Below are positions 47,833 to 57,282 of a stretch of 64,000 bases of DNA, in pieces. Positions within the stretch are counted from its first letter, which is position 1. Every line of letters begins with the position of its first letter. The stretch is from Yersinia hibernica. Its GTDB lineage: Bacteria > Pseudomonadota > Gammaproteobacteria > Enterobacterales > Enterobacteriaceae. The DNA is taken from contig NZ_CP032487.1 of NCBI RefSeq assembly GCF_004124235.1, forward strand, positions 3,720,001-3,784,000, read 5' to 3'. Below the pieces are notes generated by a model. It was not told the DNA's origin, made no database searches, and saw only the letters and a list, made by a program, of their open reading frames with translations. The translations under genes were made by a program, and so were the position numbers.

Positions 47833-48957
47833 ATGTCTGCTCAAGACACTGTGTTACCAAAATCTTCGTCACCAGCCCTGGCGCGAACACCGCGGCAGGA
47901 TGGCTTCTATATGCCAGCCGAATGGGCAAAACAAGATGCCGTCTGGATGTTGTGGCCATATCGTCAGGATAACTGGCGTGGCAAGGGCATCCCGGCACAA
48001 CAGACGTTTGCCAAAGTCGCGGAAGCCATTAGCCGTACAACGCCGGTCTTTATGGGCGTGCCAGCTGAGTTTATGGCATCCGCCAAGGCCACTCTCCCTG
48101 CCAATATCACCTTGGTCGAAATGGAAAGTGACGATGCCTGGATGCGCGATACCGGCCCGACCATGGTCATCAATGGTGCCGGTGAACGCCGCGCGATTGA
48201 CTGGCAATTTAACGCCTGGGGCGGGCTCAACGGCGGCTTATATGCCAATTGGCAGCAAGATGAGAAAGTTGCCGTTCAAGTGAGCGACTTCCTAAACAAT
48301 GACCATTACAGCGCCCCGTTGGTGCTGGAAGGTGGCTCTATTCATACTGATGGTGAGGGCACCTTACTGACCACCGCGGAATGTTTGCTCAATCCAAACC
48401 GTAACCCGCACTTGAATCAGGCTCAGATTGAACAACTACTGAGCGAATACCTTGGTGTCACACATTTCATCTGGTTACAAGACGGCGTCTATAACGATGA
48501 AACTGACGGCCACATCGACAACATGTGCTGCTTCGTTCGCCCAGGTGAAGTTGCACTGCATTGGACTGACGATAAGCAGGATCCGCAATATGCGCGATCT
48601 GCTGCCGCCTTTGACGTTCTATCCAATGCGGTAGATGCCAAAGGTCGTAAGCTGAAAATCTGGAAGCTCCCCGCGCCGGGCCCACTGTATAACACAGAAG
48701 CCGAGACTTGCGATGTGCTGTCCAGCGACGCGGTGCCGCGCAGCGCTGGTGAACGACTGGCAGGGTCGTACGTCAACTTCCTTATCAGCAATCAACAGAT
48801 TATTTATCCGCTGTTGGATAATCGCACCGATGGCCTGGCACATGACCTGTTGCAGCAGATGTTCCCAGACTATGCAATTGTCGGCGTTCCTGCACGCGAG
48901 ATCCTGCTCGGGGGCGGCAATATCCATTGCATTACTCAGCAGATCCCTGCGGCCTAG
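47833..48957 (+). CDS. aguA: Agmatine deiminase
   Basis: AguA converts agmatine to N-carbamoylputrescine. It belongs to the guanidino-group-modifying (PPAD) superfamily. The product is 374 residues. Key segments are [13 protein letters not shown] (about 96-108), [20 protein letters not shown] (about 163-182), [18 protein letters not shown] (about 216-233) and the catalytic Cys in [12 protein letters not shown] (about 368). Together with AguB and SpeA it gives a complete arginine-to-putrescine route. It is convergent with pilT. Confidence 0.96.
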   Translation: MSAQDTVLPKSSSPALARTPRQDGFYMPAEWAKQDAVWMLWPYRQDNWRGKGIPAQQTFAKVAEAISRTTPVFMGVPAEFMASAKATLPANITLVEMESDDAWMRDTGPTMVINGAGERRAIDWQFNAWGGLNGGLYANWQQDEKVAVQVSDFLNNDHYSAPLVLEGGSIHTDGEGTLLTTAECLLNPNRNPHLNQAQIEQLLSEYLGVTHFIWLQDGVYNDETDGHIDNMCCFVRPGEVALHWTDDKQDPQYARSAAAFDVLSNAVDAKGRKLKIWKLPAPGPLYNTEAETCDVLSSDAVPRSAGERLAGSYVNFLISNQQIIYPLLDNRTDGLAHDLLQQMFPDYAIVGVPAREILLGGGNIHCITQQIPAA

Positions 48958-48972
48958 TTACCCTTCATACCC

Positions 48973-48998
48973 AGAGCCGCAGCAGTGTGCGCGGCTCT
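48973..48998. terminator. Hairpin between convergent aguA and pilT-like gene
   Basis: AGAGCCGC and GCGGCTCT form a perfect 8-bp stem around a 10-base loop. It overlaps the last two bases of the pilT-like reading frame. T-runs are weak on both sides, so its efficiency as a terminator is doubtful. Confidence 0.5.
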
Positions 48999-50136
48999 AT
49001 GTCAATTGACTATTATGATGTTCTGCCAATATCCCCTGTTTTTGCCGCCACGCGATACCCTGCTCAAAAGTTTGCATCCCCCATTGCGCTCCGGTCTGGA
49101 TTACTGAGGGAAGTTGGTAAGTTTTACCTTCACGAATCAAATGACTGGCTGCCGTAGTCTGTGTCAGGATTTCAAATATGGCGGTACGCCCGCCGCCCAC
49201 TTTATGACACAATTTTTGAGCAATCACGGCGCGTAAACTGGCTGCCAATTGCGCCTGAATCACTGTTTTTTCTGCCGCTGGGAAAACATCCACCAGCCGA
49301 TCAATGGCTTGAGTCGCACTGCGGGTATGTAATGTGGCTAATACCAAATGCCCCGTTTCAGCAGCAGTTAGCGCTAAACGAATGGTTTCTTGATCCCGCA
49401 ATTCCCCGAGCAAGATGATGTCGGGATCCTGACGTAGTGCCCCACTTAGAGCACTACTGAAAGAATGAGTATGACAGCCCAGCTCCCGCTGCTGGATCAA
49501 ACATGATTGACTGCTATGAATAAATTCAATCGGATCTTCCAGTGTGATGATATGGCGCGATTGTCTCTGATTCATTGCACTTATCATCGCGCTCAATGTG
49601 GTGGTTTTCCCGCTACCTGTTGCCCCCGTCACGAGAATCAAACCATTCTCTTTCTCGATAAGTTGGCTAATTACTGGCGGGGCATCCAATTCATCCAGTG
49701 ATGGGTTGGTTGCCGAAATGACACGAAAAGCTATCGAACGGCCCTGTTGTTGCTGAAAAATATTCGCCCGCAATCTTTGCCCGGCACTGGTGGTATAAGC
49801 GCAATCAACTTGCCCACTTTGCTGTAATTGCCTTTGTTGTACCTCATTCAATAAGTGCTGGCTGAGGCTATTTAGCCACCCCGCATGGATACGTGGCCAG
49901 TGAGTGAAGGTTTTCAATTCACCATCAATGCGTAATACCGGATGATAACCGGTACAAAGGTGCAGATCCGATGCATTATGATTTACACTAGCCGCCACCT
50001 TATTGGCAAAATCTTGTTCATCGAAGCCACTGTCGGCATGTTCAGGGTTTTCTAACTTAATGTATTTGGTGGAAATACGACTGAATACAGGGTTATCCGA
50101 ATCTGTATCTTCGTCATTCAGACAGGTGAAATCCAT
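48997..50136 (-). CDS. yggR: PilT-like twitching ATPase (YggR)
   Basis: A 379-residue GspE/PilT-family hexameric ATPase, YggR in E. coli. The start MDFTCLNDEDT follows a GGAG box; a 44-codon upstream reading overlaps yggS and is rejected. The Walker A motif is VTGATGSGKTTTLSAMI (about 175-191), the Asp box ITLEDPIEFIH (about 202-212), Walker B QDPDIILLGELRD (about 240-252) and the His box TAAETGHLVLATLHT. Residues 1-40 are an acidic extension. No pilin or assembly genes are nearby, so a link to type IV pili is unproven. Confidence 0.92.
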   Translation of the reverse strand: MDFTCLNDEDTDSDNPVFSRISTKYIKLENPEHADSGFDEQDFANKVAASVNHNASDLHLCTGYHPVLRIDGELKTFTHWPRIHAGWLNSLSQHLLNEVQQRQLQQSGQVDCAYTTSAGQRLRANIFQQQQGRSIAFRVISATNPSLDELDAPPVISQLIEKENGLILVTGATGSGKTTTLSAMISAMNQRQSRHIITLEDPIEFIHSSQSCLIQQRELGCHTHSFSSALSGALRQDPDIILLGELRDQETIRLALTAAETGHLVLATLHTRSATQAIDRLVDVFPAAEKTVIQAQLAASLRAVIAQKLCHKVGGGRTAIFEILTQTTAASHLIREGKTYQLPSVIQTGAQWGMQTFEQGIAWRQKQGILAEHHNSQLT

Positions 50137-50155
50137 ATCAAACTCCTGGGTCCAT

Positions 50156-50851
50156 ATGAGCACAATTGAGCAGAATCTACAGGATGTCAGAGCGCAAATC
50201 GCAGCCGTGGCCCGCAATTGCGGGCGCTCTCCAGAAGAAATAGCCTTGCTTGCAGTCAGTAAAACCAAGCCTGTGACCGCTATCGAAGAAGCTATTACCG
50301 CTGGGCAATATGCTTTTGGTGAAAACTATGTGCAGGAAGGGGTGGATAAAATCCACTATTTTGCTGATAACGCCCCCACAACCAATCTTGAATGGCACTT
50401 TATCGGCCCGCTGCAATCCAATAAAAGCCGATTAGTGGCAGAAAATTTTGCCTGGTGCCATACCGTCGATAGACTCAAGATTGCACAACGTCTTAGTGCC
50501 CAGCGCCCGTCAGAAATGCCCGCGCTGAACATACTGATTCAGGTCAATATCAGTGATGAGCAGAGTAAATCCGGTATCGCACTGTCAGAATTGCCCGCTT
50601 TAGCAGCCAGTATCAGTGAACTGCCAAACCTGAATTTACGCGGGTTAATGGCTATTCCAGCACCTGAAACTGACTATCAGCGGCAATTGGCGGTGTTTAA
50701 GCAAATGAATCAGGCTTTCTTGACTTTAAAAGCCCGCTACCCTCAGATGGATACACTTTCCATGGGGATGACGGATGATATGGCCGCCGCTATTGCCGCC
50801 GGCAGTACTTTAGTGCGTATTGGCACCGCCATTTTTGGCTCCCGCGCTTAA
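50156..50851 (+). CDS. yggS: PLP homeostasis protein YggS
   Basis: A 231-residue PLP-binding protein (PLPBP/YggS family) with an alanine-racemase-like barrel fold. PLP-binding Lys is in LLAVSKTKPV (about 36). Conserved segments are FGENYVQEGVDK, LEWHFIGPLQSNKSRLVAE (about 81-99), GLMAIPAP and SMGMTDDMAAAIAAGSTLVR with GTAIFGSR at the end. It regulates PLP and amino-acid pools without known catalysis. Its start codon is 19 bases from that of the divergent pilT-like gene. It is followed by proC. Confidence 0.96.
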   Translation: MSTIEQNLQDVRAQIAAVARNCGRSPEEIALLAVSKTKPVTAIEEAITAGQYAFGENYVQEGVDKIHYFADNAPTTNLEWHFIGPLQSNKSRLVAENFAWCHTVDRLKIAQRLSAQRPSEMPALNILIQVNISDEQSKSGIALSELPALAASISELPNLNLRGLMAIPAPETDYQRQLAVFKQMNQAFLTLKARYPQMDTLSMGMTDDMAAAIAAGSTLVRIGTAIFGSRA

Positions 50852-50895
50852 CCAGGTGGTTTCGAATCCCAAGGGGAATGAGGAGAATTCATTTA

Positions 50896-51717
50896 ATGCA
50901 ATATCGTAATATTACATTCATTGGTGCGGGCAATATGGCGCGCGCAATTATCGCAGGTTTAGTCGCTGGCGGTTATCCCGCTGAAATGATTAGTGTTTGT
51001 GCGCCATCGGCTAAAAATCGTGATGCTCTGGCCGCTGAATTTGGTGTCATTAGCACTGATGACAACATTGCGGCGGCGCAAAAAGCCGAGGTGGTGGTCT
51101 TGGCCGTCAAGCCTCAATTAATGGCTGCGGTCTGCTTGCCATTGCGGGAAGGTGTTGATTTTACGGGTAAATTGGTGTTGTCGATTGCCGCAGGTGTTCA
51201 GGTAGCGCGCTTTTATTCACTCTTGGGCGATAATCTCAGTTTGGTGCGAATTATGCCCAATACACCAGCATTGGTAGGAAAAGGGATGAGCGGCCTTTAT
51301 GCCCCAGTGCAAGTCTCGCAGGGTGATCGTGATTTCACGACTTCACTGATGAGTTCGGTGGGTAAGGTTTGTTGGGTGAATGATGAGGACGGTATTAACC
51401 ATGTTATTGCCGCCGCAGGTAGTGCGCCAGCTTATTTCTTCCTGTTTATGGAAGCCATGCAACAAGAAGCCGAGCAGTTAGGTTTTGACAGTGAAACCGC
51501 TCGTTTGTTGGTGCAACAAGCAGCCTCGGGCGCTACCGCATTAGTGGAAGCTAACCCTCAATTACCTCTTTCAACGCTACGTGAGCAGGTAACATCTAAA
51601 GGGGGCACGACCGCTGAAGCTATTCGAGTATTTAATGAACAGCACTTACCACAAATCGTTGCCAATGCCATGCAAGCTGCTATCGTGCGAGCAAAAGAGA
51701 TGGAAAAGCTGTTCTAG
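50896..51717 (+). CDS. proC: Pyrroline-5-carboxylate reductase
   Basis: ProC makes the last reduction in proline synthesis. The product is 273 residues from MQYRNITFIGAGNMARAI, with AGGAG eleven bases upstream; an ATG at 50878 precedes that box and is not used. The NAD(P) motif is FIGAGNMARAIIAG (about 8-21). VRIMPNTPALVGKGMSGLY and the substrate-side GSAPAYFFLFMEAM are typical, with SKGGTTAEAI near the C-terminus. E. coli keeps proC elsewhere; here it is in a yggS-proC-yggT order, as in Pseudomonas and Vibrio. Confidence 0.95.
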   Translation: MQYRNITFIGAGNMARAIIAGLVAGGYPAEMISVCAPSAKNRDALAAEFGVISTDDNIAAAQKAEVVVLAVKPQLMAAVCLPLREGVDFTGKLVLSIAAGVQVARFYSLLGDNLSLVRIMPNTPALVGKGMSGLYAPVQVSQGDRDFTTSLMSSVGKVCWVNDEDGINHVIAAAGSAPAYFFLFMEAMQQEAEQLGFDSETARLLVQQAASGATALVEANPQLPLSTLREQVTSKGGTTAEAIRVFNEQHLPQIVANAMQAAIVRAKEMEKLF

Positions 51718-51851
51718 CGGCAGCAAAAATTTACAAAATCCGACACTGCCCCTGTCACTTTATCGTTAAGATAGGGGTCTATAAGTATGCGAATACATTT
51801 TCATTTATACGTATACCCAAAAAATATTAAGGATAAGGACGAAAGCAACTC

Positions 51852-52406
51852 ATGCTAACGCTGACTTTTCTGGCCAAAACGGTCATTGACCTGTATGTGA
51901 TGGTACTGCTGTTGCGCATCTGGATGCAGTGGGTTCACAGCGATTTTTATAACCCATTCTCACAATTTGTGGTGAAAATAACCCAACCCATCGTTGGCCC
52001 ATTGCGGCGGGTTATTCCCTCACTGGGGCCTATCGACAGCGCATCCCTGCTGTTGGCATTCCTGCTGATGACCATCAAGTATCCCCTGCTGGTGCTGATT
52101 CAGAGCGGTTCGATGTCACTCAGCCTGTACAACTTGCTGTTTGGTATTATTTCGTTGGTGAAAGCTGCCGGTTACCTGATTTTCTGGGTGATGATTATTC
52201 GTGCGCTGATGAGTTGGGTTAGTCAGGGCCGTAGCCCAATGGACTACCTGCTGTATCAGTTAACTGAACCCCTAATGGCACCGATTCGTCGCATTTTGCC
52301 TGCTATGGGCGGTATCGACTTCTCGGCAATGGTGGTCATTCTTATTCTGTATCTGATCAATTACTTAGGTATGGATTTACTCGGCGAGCTTTGGTTTGTG
52401 CTGTGA
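51852..52406 (+). CDS. yggT: YggT family inner membrane protein
   Basis: A 184-residue membrane protein made of two YggT repeats. The first has [20 protein letters not shown] and [20 protein letters not shown] (about 25-70); the second has [20 protein letters not shown] and [20 protein letters not shown] (about 115-160). Each repeat is flanked by hydrophobic segments, giving about four membrane spans. The role is not established; relatives are linked to potassium uptake and cell division. It overlaps yggU by four bases. Confidence 0.94.
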   Translation: MLTLTFLAKTVIDLYVMVLLLRIWMQWVHSDFYNPFSQFVVKITQPIVGPLRRVIPSLGPIDSASLLLAFLLMTIKYPLLVLIQSGSMSLSLYNLLFGIISLVKAAGYLIFWVMIIRALMSWVSQGRSPMDYLLYQLTEPLMAPIRRILPAMGGIDFSAMVVILILYLINYLGMDLLGELWFVL

Positions 52407-52693
52407 GTGCAGTCACCACTTTGCTCGATGGGCTGGCTCTCAGGCTCTATATTCAGCCGAAAGCCAGCCGTGATCAGATAGTCGGTTTACATGGCGATGA
52501 ACTTAAAGTCGCCATTACCGCCCCACCCGTTGATGGTCAAGCTAATGCCCATTTGGTCAAGTTTATCGCTAAACAGTTTCGGGTCGCAAAAAGCCAAGTG
52601 ATTATCGAAAAGGGCGAACTGGGGCGGCATAAGCAGATCAAAATTGTTAACCCGCAACAGATCCCGCCCGAAATTGCGGCACTGCTCGATTAA
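52403..52693 (+). CDS. yggU: YggU (DUF167/UPF0235) family protein
   Basis: A 96-residue small basic protein. GTG is taken as the start because it overlaps the yggT stop as GTGA and gives the family N-terminus ([20 protein letters not shown]). The conserved [19 protein letters not shown] (about 45-63) and [12 protein letters not shown] segments match the family, nearly identical to E. coli YggU. The function is unknown. Confidence 0.95.
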   Translation: MSAVTTLLDGLALRLYIQPKASRDQIVGLHGDELKVAITAPPVDGQANAHLVKFIAKQFRVAKSQVIIEKGELGRHKQIKIVNPQQIPPEIAALLD

Positions 52694-52755
52694 TAAATAC
52701 TTCCCACGAGAATTGGATGATTTATTATCAGCCCAAATAAAATTCAGGACTCTCC

Positions 52756-53349
52756 ATGCAAAAAATAGTATTAGCCACCGGTAACCCCGGCAAAGTGCGT
52801 GAACTGGCCAACTTATTGGCCGATTTTGGCTTGGATGTCGTCGCGCAAACCGAGCTGGGTGTTGAATCTGCTGAAGAGACTGGCTTAACTTTTATCGAAA
52901 ATGCCCTATTAAAAGCACGTCATGCGGCGCAAACTACCGGTTTGCCCGCGATTGCTGACGATTCCGGCTTAGCCGTTGATGCTTTGGCTGGCGCTCCTGG
53001 GATTTATTCCGCGCGCTATGCGGGTGCAGATGCCAGTGATCAACAAAACCTTGAGCAGCTACTGGTTGCATTGAAAGATGTTCCTGATGAGCAGCGCGGC
53101 GCTCAATTCCACTGTGTGCTGGTTTACATGCGCCATGCAACAGACCCAACCCCACTGGTATTCCATGGGCAATGGCCGGGTGTGATTGCTCACCAACCTG
53201 CCGGTGCAGCGGGATTTGGTTATGATCCCATTTTCTATGTTCCGGAGCTGGGTAAAACCGCCGCAGAGCTGACTCGCGAAGAAAAACAGGCGGTTTCCCA
53301 TCGTGGTCAAGCACTGAAACTGATGTTGGATGCTCTGCGCAATGCTTAA
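52756..53349 (+). CDS. rdgB: dITP/XTP pyrophosphatase RdgB
   Basis: RdgB is a house-cleaning nucleotide pyrophosphatase that removes dITP, XTP and related bases. The product is 197 residues (E. coli 197). The substrate loop is [17 protein letters not shown] (about 5-21); [16 protein letters not shown] (about 67-82) contains catalytic Asp, and [16 protein letters not shown] (about 153-168) is the family signature. It overlaps hemW by eight bases. Confidence 0.97.
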   Translation: MQKIVLATGNPGKVRELANLLADFGLDVVAQTELGVESAEETGLTFIENALLKARHAAQTTGLPAIADDSGLAVDALAGAPGIYSARYAGADASDQQNLEQLLVALKDVPDEQRGAQFHCVLVYMRHATDPTPLVFHGQWPGVIAHQPAGAAGFGYDPIFYVPELGKTAAELTREEKQAVSHRGQALKLMLDALRNA

Positions 53350-54472
53350 ATTACCGCCGCTCAGTCTCTATATCCACATTCCCTGGTGTGTGCAGAAATG
53401 CCCTTACTGTGATTTTAATTCCCATGCACTGAAAGGCGATGTCCCCCATCAGGAATATGTCGAGCACTTGCTAGCCGACCTTGATGCCGATGTGGCGCTG
53501 GTCAGTGGCCGCGAGATAAGCACTATTTTTATTGGTGGCGGCACGCCAAGTTTGCTCAGCGCCGAAGCTATGCAACAGTTACTCGATGGCGTTCGCGCCC
53601 GGTTGCCACTGGCCATCGAGGCTGAAATAACCATGGAAGCCAACCCCGGCGCGGTTGAAGCTGAGCGCTTTAGCGGCTATCAACGCGCGGGTATCAATCG
53701 CATTTCTATTGGTGTGCAAAGCTTTAGCGCCCAGAAATTAACGCGCTTGGGGCGTATCCACGGACCGGAAGAGGCTAAACGGGCTGCACAACTGGCAACG
53801 TCACTGCAACTGCGCAGTTTTAATCTGGACTTAATGCACGGCCTGCCGGATCAATCGCTGGAAGAAGCTCTGGACGATTTGCGCCAGGCTATTGCATTGA
53901 ATCCCCCGCATTTGTCTTGGTACCAGCTGACCATTGAGCCCAATACCGGTTTCAGCTCACGCCCCCCCAAGCTGCCAGATGATGACGCACTGTGGAACAT
54001 TTTCCAGCAAGGCCATCAGTTACTCAGTGCCGCCGGATATCAGCAATATGAAACCTCGGCCTATGCCAAACCAGGTTACCAGTGCCAGCACAATATCAAC
54101 TACTGGCGCTTTGGCGATTATCTGGGGATTGGTTGCGGTGCCCACGGTAAAATCACTTTTCGTGATGGGCGAATCTTACGCACCATAAAAACTAAGCATC
54201 CCCGTGGCTTTATGCAGGGTAAATATCTGGATAAGCAATATGAAGTGGAGGCCGCTGACCGGCCTTTTGAGTTCTTTATGAACCGCTTTCGTTTGCTAGA
54301 AGCGGCACCGCGCGCGGATTTCACCCATTTTACCGGATTAGCTGAAAGCACTATTCGCCCGCAGTTAGATGCCGCATTAGCCAAAGGATATTTAGTCGAA
54401 ACAGAGCAATACTGGCAGATTACCGAGAAAGGGAAATTATTCCTTAACTCACTGTTAGAACTGTTTTTATAA
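53342..54472 (+). CDS. hemW: Radical SAM heme chaperone HemW
   Basis: HemW is a heme-binding radical SAM protein related to coproporphyrinogen dehydrogenase HemN. The product is 376 residues from [16 protein letters not shown]. The iron-sulfur motif CVQKCPYC (CX3CX2C) is at about 16-23, followed by [14 protein letters not shown] (about 65-78) and [10 protein letters not shown]. The extra cysteine that HemN uses for the CX3CX2CXC pattern is replaced by Phe, which marks HemW. It overlaps rdgB. Confidence 0.96.
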   Translation: MLKLPPLSLYIHIPWCVQKCPYCDFNSHALKGDVPHQEYVEHLLADLDADVALVSGREISTIFIGGGTPSLLSAEAMQQLLDGVRARLPLAIEAEITMEANPGAVEAERFSGYQRAGINRISIGVQSFSAQKLTRLGRIHGPEEAKRAAQLATSLQLRSFNLDLMHGLPDQSLEEALDDLRQAIALNPPHLSWYQLTIEPNTGFSSRPPKLPDDDALWNIFQQGHQLLSAAGYQQYETSAYAKPGYQCQHNINYWRFGDYLGIGCGAHGKITFRDGRILRTIKTKHPRGFMQGKYLDKQYEVEAADRPFEFFMNRFRLLEAAPRADFTHFTGLAESTIRPQLDAALAKGYLVETEQYWQITEKGKLFLNSLLELFL

Positions 54473-54486
54473 ATCTGAGAAGCAAA

Positions 54487-54526
54487 ATAACAGGTTCAGG
54501 CACTCTTTTAGACCTGAACCTGTTAT
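54487..54526. terminator. 14-bp stem terminator between hemW and yggN
   Basis: ATAACAGGTTCAGG and its exact complement flank a 12-base loop. It is placed 14 bases after hemW and 15 bases beyond the yggN stop. Leftward it runs into ATTTTGC, so it mainly suits yggN; it probably acts on both convergent genes. Confidence 0.85.
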
Positions 54527-54541
54527 CACCACAGCATTAGA

Positions 54542-55282
54542 CTAATTTAATGCTTTCAGTAAATCCTTACGCTGCTGTTCCAAGGCCGTCACCCGCCCAC
54601 AGACCTCGCGCCCGAACTGCTGAAAATCCTGTTCCTGATTGTTCCATTCATTTTGGATAGCTTGCTGTAAGCCGCCGAGATTGCCCATAATGGCTTGCAA
54701 AGGGTTATTGCCGCCACTACCACTGGTTGCCTGCTTAACCCCCATCTCATTCAAACTGTCTTGCAGCACGCCGCCCATGCTTTGTTGCACAATCTGGCGA
54801 CCATCTTTTTCAACCTGATCAATAGCTTGATGATGGAAAGTTAACCCGTCACTGCGTTTCTCGATAATTCGGCTCATTTGTTGCTTAAGCTGGTCATTAA
54901 GGGTCGTCAGGCGGTTGCGGACATTACTGCTGCTGCCCAGCTGCTGAACAATCACTTTATCCAGTGAAATCCGTGCTTTTTCCAGACGTTGCTGTGCGCC
55001 ATTGTCTATCCAAGGTAGGTCCTTGCGCAAGGCGGTCTGATAGCGAAAAGCCTGTTGGCGCTGTGCATCGCTCAAAGTTAATATCTTGCCATTACGGGTG
55101 ATATCACCATCGGGCGAGATCTGTAAATTACCGCTGGCACCCACCACTTGCACAGATTGTGGGCTGATAATGACATCATCCTGCGGTTTGACACTGCACT
55201 GGTAATTCGCTTGCGCCTGCCAAGTGGTCAGCATCAATACCGCCAGACCTGCCGCTCGTAATGCTTTCATTTTAAGTAACAT
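54542..55282 (-). CDS. yggN: YggN (DUF2884) family periplasmic protein
   Basis: A 246-residue exported protein; the signal peptide spans about residues 1-25 (LKMKALRAAGLAVLMLTTWQ, cleavage after AQA). The start MLLKMKALR is set by AGGAG. The mature N-terminus is NYQCSVKPQDDVIISPQSVQ, and the long helical second half includes RIIEKRSDGLTFHHQAIDQV, as in E. coli YggN. The function is unknown. A glycine/serine-rich linker SGSGGNNPLQ is near residue 185. Confidence 0.92.
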   Translation of the reverse strand: MLLKMKALRAAGLAVLMLTTWQAQANYQCSVKPQDDVIISPQSVQVVGASGNLQISPDGDITRNGKILTLSDAQRQQAFRYQTALRKDLPWIDNGAQQRLEKARISLDKVIVQQLGSSSNVRNRLTTLNDQLKQQMSRIIEKRSDGLTFHHQAIDQVEKDGRQIVQQSMGGVLQDSLNEMGVKQATSGSGGNNPLQAIMGNLGGLQQAIQNEWNNQEQDFQQFGREVCGRVTALEQQRKDLLKALN

Positions 55283-55392
55283 AAGACTCCTGAAAAGCTG
55301 TGCCATGTAATATTTCTATGGCGCTATCGCTATTTATAACCTGCTAACCCCTACCCTGCCAGAATTTACTTAGGGCCTGAAGGGGAGCTGTC

Positions 55393-56319
55393 CTAAAAAA
55401 TAGAGCGGCCAATCCGCTGTGCCAGTAGCTCTAAGGCAGCAGTTCCGGCAAGAGAGTTCCCCGCGGGGTCTAATTCAGGTGACCAAACTGCAATACATAA
55501 CTCCTCGGGCACAATGGCAATAATCCCACCACCGACCCCCGATTTACCTGGCATACCGACGCGAAAGGCAAATTCACCGGCTCCATCATACATACCACTG
55601 GTAATCATCAGAGCATTGATTTGCCGTGCTTGCATCGGGGTAAGCAACGATTCATGTCCGCTAATACTGCGTCCCTGATTTGCCAGATACACAAAGCAGC
55701 GGGCCAGCTCGACACAACTCAGGCGCATGGCGCAATAGTGAAAATAGGTCTGAAGCACCGTCAGCACATCATTGTGGAAATTACCGAAAGACTTCATCAG
55801 ATAGGCGATTGCCGCATTACGGTCTGAATGCTCAAATTCCGATCGTGCCACACGAGAATCATAGCTAATGCTGTCATCATTCACGAGTTGGCGCACCACT
55901 TCTAGCATCCGTTGTTTGGGCGCACTGAGGCGGCTTTGCAGCATATCGCACACCACCAATGCCCCAGGATTAATAAAGGGATTGCGCGGTTTTCCCTGTT
56001 CTAACTCCAACTGTACCAGTGAGTTAAACGGTTGGCCCGATGGCTCTTTGCCAACCCGCTGCCAGACATCCTGTTCACCATAACGGGATAGTGCCAGAGT
56101 CAGGCTTAACACTTTTGAAATCGATTGGATAGAAAAGCGCTCATCGGCATCCCCCGCCTGATATATCGTGCCATCCAGCATACAGACCGCGATGGCCAAT
56201 TTGTCAGCCGACACTTCGGCGAGTGCCGGAATATAATCAGCCACTTTCCCCTGACCAATCAGCGGGCGAACCTGCTGCAAGATATCCTCCAGCAAGGCAT
56301 TATCTAAAGCTGCTGTCAC
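55393..56319 (-). CDS. glsB: Glutaminase (GlsB type)
   Basis: A beta-lactamase-fold glutaminase that hydrolyses glutamine to glutamate and ammonia. The product is 308 residues from a GTG start ([19 protein letters not shown]), with GGGAG seven bases before it; this is the E. coli YneH length, and the ORF could otherwise extend 20 codons. Catalytic SxxK is [13 protein letters not shown] (about 61-73), with [26 protein letters not shown] and [14 protein letters not shown] later. E. coli carries this gene elsewhere and has ansB near here; here glsB sits between yggN and yggL. Confidence 0.95.
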   Translation of the reverse strand: MTAALDNALLEDILQQVRPLIGQGKVADYIPALAEVSADKLAIAVCMLDGTIYQAGDADERFSIQSISKVLSLTLALSRYGEQDVWQRVGKEPSGQPFNSLVQLELEQGKPRNPFINPGALVVCDMLQSRLSAPKQRMLEVVRQLVNDDSISYDSRVARSEFEHSDRNAAIAYLMKSFGNFHNDVLTVLQTYFHYCAMRLSCVELARCFVYLANQGRSISGHESLLTPMQARQINALMITSGMYDGAGEFAFRVGMPGKSGVGGGIIAIVPEELCIAVWSPELDPAGNSLAGTAALELLAQRIGRSIF

Positions 56320-56377
56320 AACAATGCTCCCAATAACTCTTCGGTAACCGTTTCCGCTAACTGCAACTAATAAAAAC

Positions 56378-56401
56378 AAAGGCGCCTGCTTAGGCGCCCT
56401 T
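56378..56401 (-). terminator. Terminator after yggL
   Basis: Leftward, GGCGCC-TAAGCA-GGCGCC is followed by TTTGTTTTTA. It lies about 30 bases after the yggL stop codon and just before the glsB promoter region. Confidence 0.9.
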
Positions 56402-56429
56402 ATTGATTATCTACCGCTAAAACGGAAGA

Positions 56430-56756
56430 TCAATCCCACCAGATATCAAACAGCTCTGTGGTTTCTACATTTTTCAATTTACGATCTTCCAGCCATTTCG
56501 TCACCAGCGCACGGTGCTCATCAGTGCAATGACCAATCTCTTGCAGGCAAATCAGGCCTTCCCACTGCAAATAGCCGCTGCCATCAAATGCCAGCCCATT
56601 TGCTTCAATGACTTCATCGATAAATGCATCGACAGTTTTATCAATCACATCAACATCGGTACCTTCAGGGAAGGTCCACTGTACAGAAAAACCTAACTCC
56701 TGAAACTCGTCGATATGCATTTTTTTGCGTAAACGGCGACTGCGATTCTTAGCCAT
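56430..56756 (-). CDS. yggL: YggL (DUF469) family protein
   Basis: A 108-residue small soluble protein, the same length as E. coli YggL. The N-terminus AKNRSRRLRKKMHIDEFQEL is strongly basic. Conserved FDGSGYLQWEGLICLQ (about 60-75) and the terminal ELFDIWWD follow. It is reported to associate with 50S ribosome assembly. In E. coli it lies directly after trmB; here about 3 kb of other genes has been inserted between them. Confidence 0.95.
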   Translation of the reverse strand: MAKNRSRRLRKKMHIDEFQELGFSVQWTFPEGTDVDVIDKTVDAFIDEVIEANGLAFDGSGYLQWEGLICLQEIGHCTDEHRALVTKWLEDRKLKNVETTELFDIWWD

Positions 56757-56904
56757 TATAATATCCTATTTGATTTTAATGGTATTTTTGAGTGTCTTAA
56801 CTAAAATCTTAATTTTAACCTACACTTTAATAACCATCTGATTTTCAGTAGCTTATCAATATCACGAGTTTAGCAGATACGAGCAGCATGCGCCTAGCTT
56901 ATCC

Positions 56905-57282
56905 TCACTCACTTGAGGTTTCATGCAGATGCTGCCAAAGCAGCCCGCGGTCGCTGAGACGGAACACCACGGTGGAATGGCGCACGGTGGCTGGCTGCCC
57001 GGGCAAACTTTGCTTTTCACTGTAGCTAATGACCGCACCTTCAGGCCACTGTGCCACGGTTTCAATATGGCTTAATTCAATTTTCAACCCTTGTTTTCCC
57101 GCTTTTTGTCCTTGAAAAAAGGCACTCAGCTCGGCAAAGCCCAACTTGGCACCGCCGATGGTTACCATGGAAAACGTTGGAGCAAAGTGTGCCAGCAAGG
57201 CTTGGATATCGCCTTCACCTTTTCCCAGCCAGTGCTCAATGGCGACATGGGCGGTAATGACTTCGTTAACAAACGGGTTCAT
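56905..57282 (-). CDS. DUF4440 / NTF2-like small protein
   Basis: A 125-residue protein with the cone-shaped NTF2-like (SnoaL/DUF4440) pattern. The N-terminal helix is VNEVITAHVAIEHWLGKGE, followed by LLAHFAPTFSMVTIGG, LGFAELSAFFQGQKAG and a C-terminal sheet (TVVFRLSDRGLLWQHLHET). Such folds often bind small molecules or act as isomerases; nothing indicates a specific substrate. It overlaps the upstream MFS gene by four bases in the same leftward operon, so a link to the transported compound is plausible. It belongs to the inserted yggL-trmB block. Confidence 0.82.
   Translation of the reverse strand: MNPFVNEVITAHVAIEHWLGKGEGDIQALLAHFAPTFSMVTIGGAKLGFAELSAFFQGQKAGKQGLKIELSHIETVAQWPEGAVISYSEKQSLPGQPATVRHSTVVFRLSDRGLLWQHLHETSSE

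Noticed and set aside
48997..50136. Type IV pilus locus
   Set aside because: Only the ATPase is present; no pilin, platform or secretin genes lie nearby.
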